A DNA stretch of 6,223 nt from an uncultured Bacillaceae bacterium (lineage in GTDB: Bacteria; Bacillota; Bacilli; Bacillales; Alkalibacillaceae). Position 1 is the stretch's first letter, and each line of letters begins with the position of its first letter. Location: positions 1 to 6,223 of the forward strand of contig CALKAL010000165.1 of NCBI GenBank assembly GCA_937983065.1, given 5' to 3'. The translations under genes and the position numbers were made by a program. The notes beneath the pieces were generated by a model, which saw only the letters and a program-made list of their open reading frames with translations, searched no databases and was not told where the DNA came from. Shown here one piece after another: positions 4,392-6,223 of this stretch.

Positions 4392-6119
4392 CTAAAATTC
4401 TATTGCAACCTCAACCCATCCCCTTACACTATTTATAAACCACATTTTTTCAATCTTTATTAAATCCTTTTTATGTAATGAACGTTCGATGACTTTACCA
4501 TTTTCGATTAAATAATTTCTATACGTGCCAGGAAGTAATCCGTCGTGGATAGGTGGTGTGTAATATTGCTGATCTAATTGATAAATCAAATTTCCGTTAA
4601 TAAATTCAGTAATGTACCCTTCTTCATTCCATAATAATGTGTCGTAATAACTAGCAATTTTTAAATCGTTATAAATCGTCCGATACGTCGTTTTATGATA
4701 ATGGAAAATTGATGCTTTATTAATCGGGTGCGCTGCTAAAGCAACTTTTCCAACTTGTTTTCGTGAATCCAATTGTTCAATATGATGAGTAATGGCTCCA
4801 TTTTTATTTAAAAGGAGACGAACTTTATAAGTGCCCTGATGATACTTTTTCGCTAAATCACTAAGCTTTTTACGTATTTGTTTTTCAGGAAAAGGCCAAT
4901 TGAAATAGTAACTTGACTGTTTGATCCGGTTTAAATGCTCTTCTAATAGAAAAATCTTGCCATCTTCAATTTTCATCGTTTCTAACAATTCAAAACGCGG
5001 TAATTTATAATTTAAAACAGCTGACTTCGTAAGTGCTTCATCATATTCCGCCCCAGCAGATGAACGAGTCGTTATGCCACCACCTACACCATACGTTAAT
5101 TCGCCGTTATTTTTATTCAATAAAACTGTTCGAATCGGTACGTTGAAAATTGCGTGACCTTCTGGTGTAACAATCCCAACTGCTCCACAATAAACATCCC
5201 GCGGCGCATCTTCTAATATGTCAACCAGCTCAATTGCCTTCAATTTCGGTGTACCTGCAATCGAAGCAGCCGGAAACAGAGATTCAAAAATAGAAAGTAA
5301 AGACGTATTCTCTACAGTCTCCCCTTTTACCGTCGATGTCATTTGATACACTGTTGGATATGTTTCTATATGGAAACAGTTTGTCACCTCGACAGTTCCT
5401 TCTTTTGTAATACCCTTCAACTCATCTTTAACTAAGTCAACAATCATTTCATTTTCATTCATATCTTTTATTGACTGTTTTAGTTTATCTTTATTTAAAA
5501 GATCTTCTTCATAAAATTTGCCCCGTTTCATCGTCCCTTTCATCGGTCTCGTTTCAATCTCATATTGGTCCCAAGCAAAAAATAACTCAGGCGAGATGGA
5601 CAAGATTTCAAAATCATCAAAGCGTAAATGCGCAGTAAAGTTTGCTTGTTGGGATTCCGTTAATTGAAAATAAAGGGCGTCCGTATCGAGTTTCTCCTCC
5701 CGTGTCGTTAAACGAATTGTGTAATTCACCTGTTCGACCAGCCCCTGATCAATCGATTCATGAATATATTTAATCGCTTCATTGTACCGCATACGCGACG
5801 TATTAGGGGTGAAGTCCAGTGGCTTTGTGGAAGTGTACTCCTTCATTTGTACCGTTTCCTTATTTTCATAAATACCAAAATAAACATAAGGGATGTTAGG
5901 TTTTGCGCTTAATTTGCGCTCAGGATAAAACGCCCCTAATGCTTCGTAACTGACATAGCCGACAGCATAATAGCCATGTTTTGTATACGATTCAATTTTT
6001 TCAATCGCTTCCTTTACGTCTGCTAACGTGTTTGCTGTAATAAATTTTACAGGGTTTTGGAATTGTAAAGGATCATCCCCTAGTAAAGGATGCTTAAAAT
6101 GAATAAGTTGTTTGTCCAT
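4392..6119 (-). CDS. pabB: PabB-PabC fusion: aminodeoxychorismate synthase component I / aminodeoxychorismate lyase
   Basis: A 575-residue bifunctional enzyme for p-aminobenzoate in folate synthesis. The PabB half (about 1-375) turns chorismate and ammonia into 4-amino-4-deoxychorismate; the PabC half (about 380-575) releases pyruvate. PabB marks are SPE178, RPM-K194-GT (the lysine that marks aminodeoxychorismate synthase; TrpE has alanine there), E222-N-E-MIVDL, FPAASIAGTPK (282-292), IRT (329-331) and GAEYDEA (356-362). PabC is a fold-type IV PLP enzyme: H-K476-TTYR (probable Schiff-base lysine), LLWNEEGYITEFINGNL (495-511) and DGLLPGTYR (526-534). The ammonia-supplying PabA is not in the window and must come from elsewhere. 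ATG at 6119 is preferred over an in-frame TTG at 6173 because GAAGGAAG lies 9 nt upstream and homologues begin near here; the extension would be an unusually basic tail without a ribosome binding site. Several PabB motifs are divergent. Confidence 0.9.
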   Translation of the reverse strand: MDKQLIHFKHPLLGDDPLQFQNPVKFITANTLADVKEAIEKIESYTKHGYYAVGYVSYEALGAFYPERKLSAKPNIPYVYFGIYENKETVQMKEYTSTKPLDFTPNTSRMRYNEAIKYIHESIDQGLVEQVNYTIRLTTREEKLDTDALYFQLTESQQANFTAHLRFDDFEILSISPELFFAWDQYEIETRPMKGTMKRGKFYEEDLLNKDKLKQSIKDMNENEMIVDLVKDELKGITKEGTVEVTNCFHIETYPTVYQMTSTVKGETVENTSLLSIFESLFPAASIAGTPKLKAIELVDILEDAPRDVYCGAVGIVTPEGHAIFNVPIRTVLLNKNNGELTYGVGGGITTRSSAGAEYDEALTKSAVLNYKLPRFELLETMKIEDGKIFLLEEHLNRIKQSSYYFNWPFPEKQIRKKLSDLAKKYHQGTYKVRLLLNKNGAITHHIEQLDSRKQVGKVALAAHPINKASIFHYHKTTYRTIYNDLKIASYYDTLLWNEEGYITEFINGNLIYQLDQQYYTPPIHDGLLPGTYRNYLIENGKVIERSLHKKDLIKIEKMWFINSVRGWVEVAIEF

Positions 6120-6162
6120 TAATCTATTCTTCCTTCGTCGCTTAATCGTTTTTTTGTAATGA

Positions 6163-6176
6163 CCGTCGTACAACGG
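6163..6176. repeat. Imperfect palindrome in the PabB-PabC leader
   Basis: The minus strand reads CCGTTGTACGACGG, symmetric except for one T/G pair at the fifth and tenth positions. It lies 44 nt upstream of the ATG and downstream of the candidate -10. It may be an operator or a small hairpin, and its higher G+C stands out from the surrounding DNA. No regulator can be named. Confidence 0.3.
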
Positions 6177-6211
6177 ATTCTTACAAACTAATAAGACGTT
6201 TATTTTCTTCT

Positions 6212-6220
6212 ATAATACCA
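6212..6220 (-). promoter_or_regulatory. Candidate extended -10 for PabB-PabC
   Basis: The minus strand reads TGG-TATTAT (6220-6212), 5 of 6 for a -10 with a TGn extension. Any -35 would lie beyond the right edge, so the promoter can only be half assessed. The start would fall near 6205, giving a leader of about 85 nt. Confidence 0.35.
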
Positions 6221-6223
6221 TTA

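Noticed and set aside
6120..6173. Longer N-terminus of PabB-PabC starting with TTG at 6173
   Set aside because: There is no ribosome binding site before it, and the extra 18 residues are a basic tail not expected in this family.
1..6223. Defence system, prophage, insertion sequence, CRISPR array or integrated element
   Set aside because: No transposase, integrase, direct-repeat array, tRNA or restriction/toxin-like gene is visible; all genes belong to ordinary chromosomal families.

Overview
This is a low-GC window whose gene content fits a Bacillaceae-type Firmicute. The evidence is strong AGGAGG-type ribosome binding sites, A/T-rich intergenic DNA with sigma-A-like promoters, a TasA/camelysin-type secreted protein start, a MarR-MFS pair and a PabB-PabC fusion. 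Species cannot be assigned. Every gene I can support lies on the minus strand, so transcription runs from high to low coordinates.

Layout in transcription order: (1) 6119-4392, a PabB-PabC fusion (aminodeoxychorismate synthase component I plus aminodeoxychorismate lyase) making p-aminobenzoate for folate. (2) 4285-3335, an alpha/beta hydrolase with an N-terminal membrane segment, related in style to B. subtilis YqkD, ending at a strong terminator (3275-3309). (3) 3158-2289, a lipoprotein with a long acidic linker and a C-terminal LprI-like (DUF1311) domain, ending at a terminator (2241-2269). (4) 2124-1711, a MarR-family repressor, followed 15 nt later by (5) 1695-478, a 12-TM MFS exporter-like protein. 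These two form an operon with a sigma-A promoter (2177-2205), a perfect 18-bp palindromic operator (2147-2164) and a strong terminator (427-461). (6) After a gene-free stretch of about 400 bp comes the 5' end of a secreted protein (57-1, running off the window). It has a TTG start and an N-terminus closely resembling TasA/CalY biofilm fibre proteins.

The most interesting region is the 5' regulatory DNA of the TasA/CalY-like gene (about 110-280). It carries a cluster of GTTCTTT-type boxes in both orientations, matching the known SinR operator consensus GTTCTYT. One pair sits just downstream of a predicted -10. A 9-bp inverted repeat, TTAACGTGA-N6-TCACGTTAA, lies in the leader. Together these suggest biofilm-matrix control by a SinR-like repressor, with a possible second input. 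This is inference from motifs.

Two gene starts should be placed downstream of the longest reading frame: the lipoprotein at 3158 and PabB-PabC at 6119. I see no rRNA, tRNA, CRISPR array, insertion sequence or phage feature. Apart from the regulatory DNA, the genes belong to known families and appear to be independent transcription units. I found no evidence of a wholly new system.
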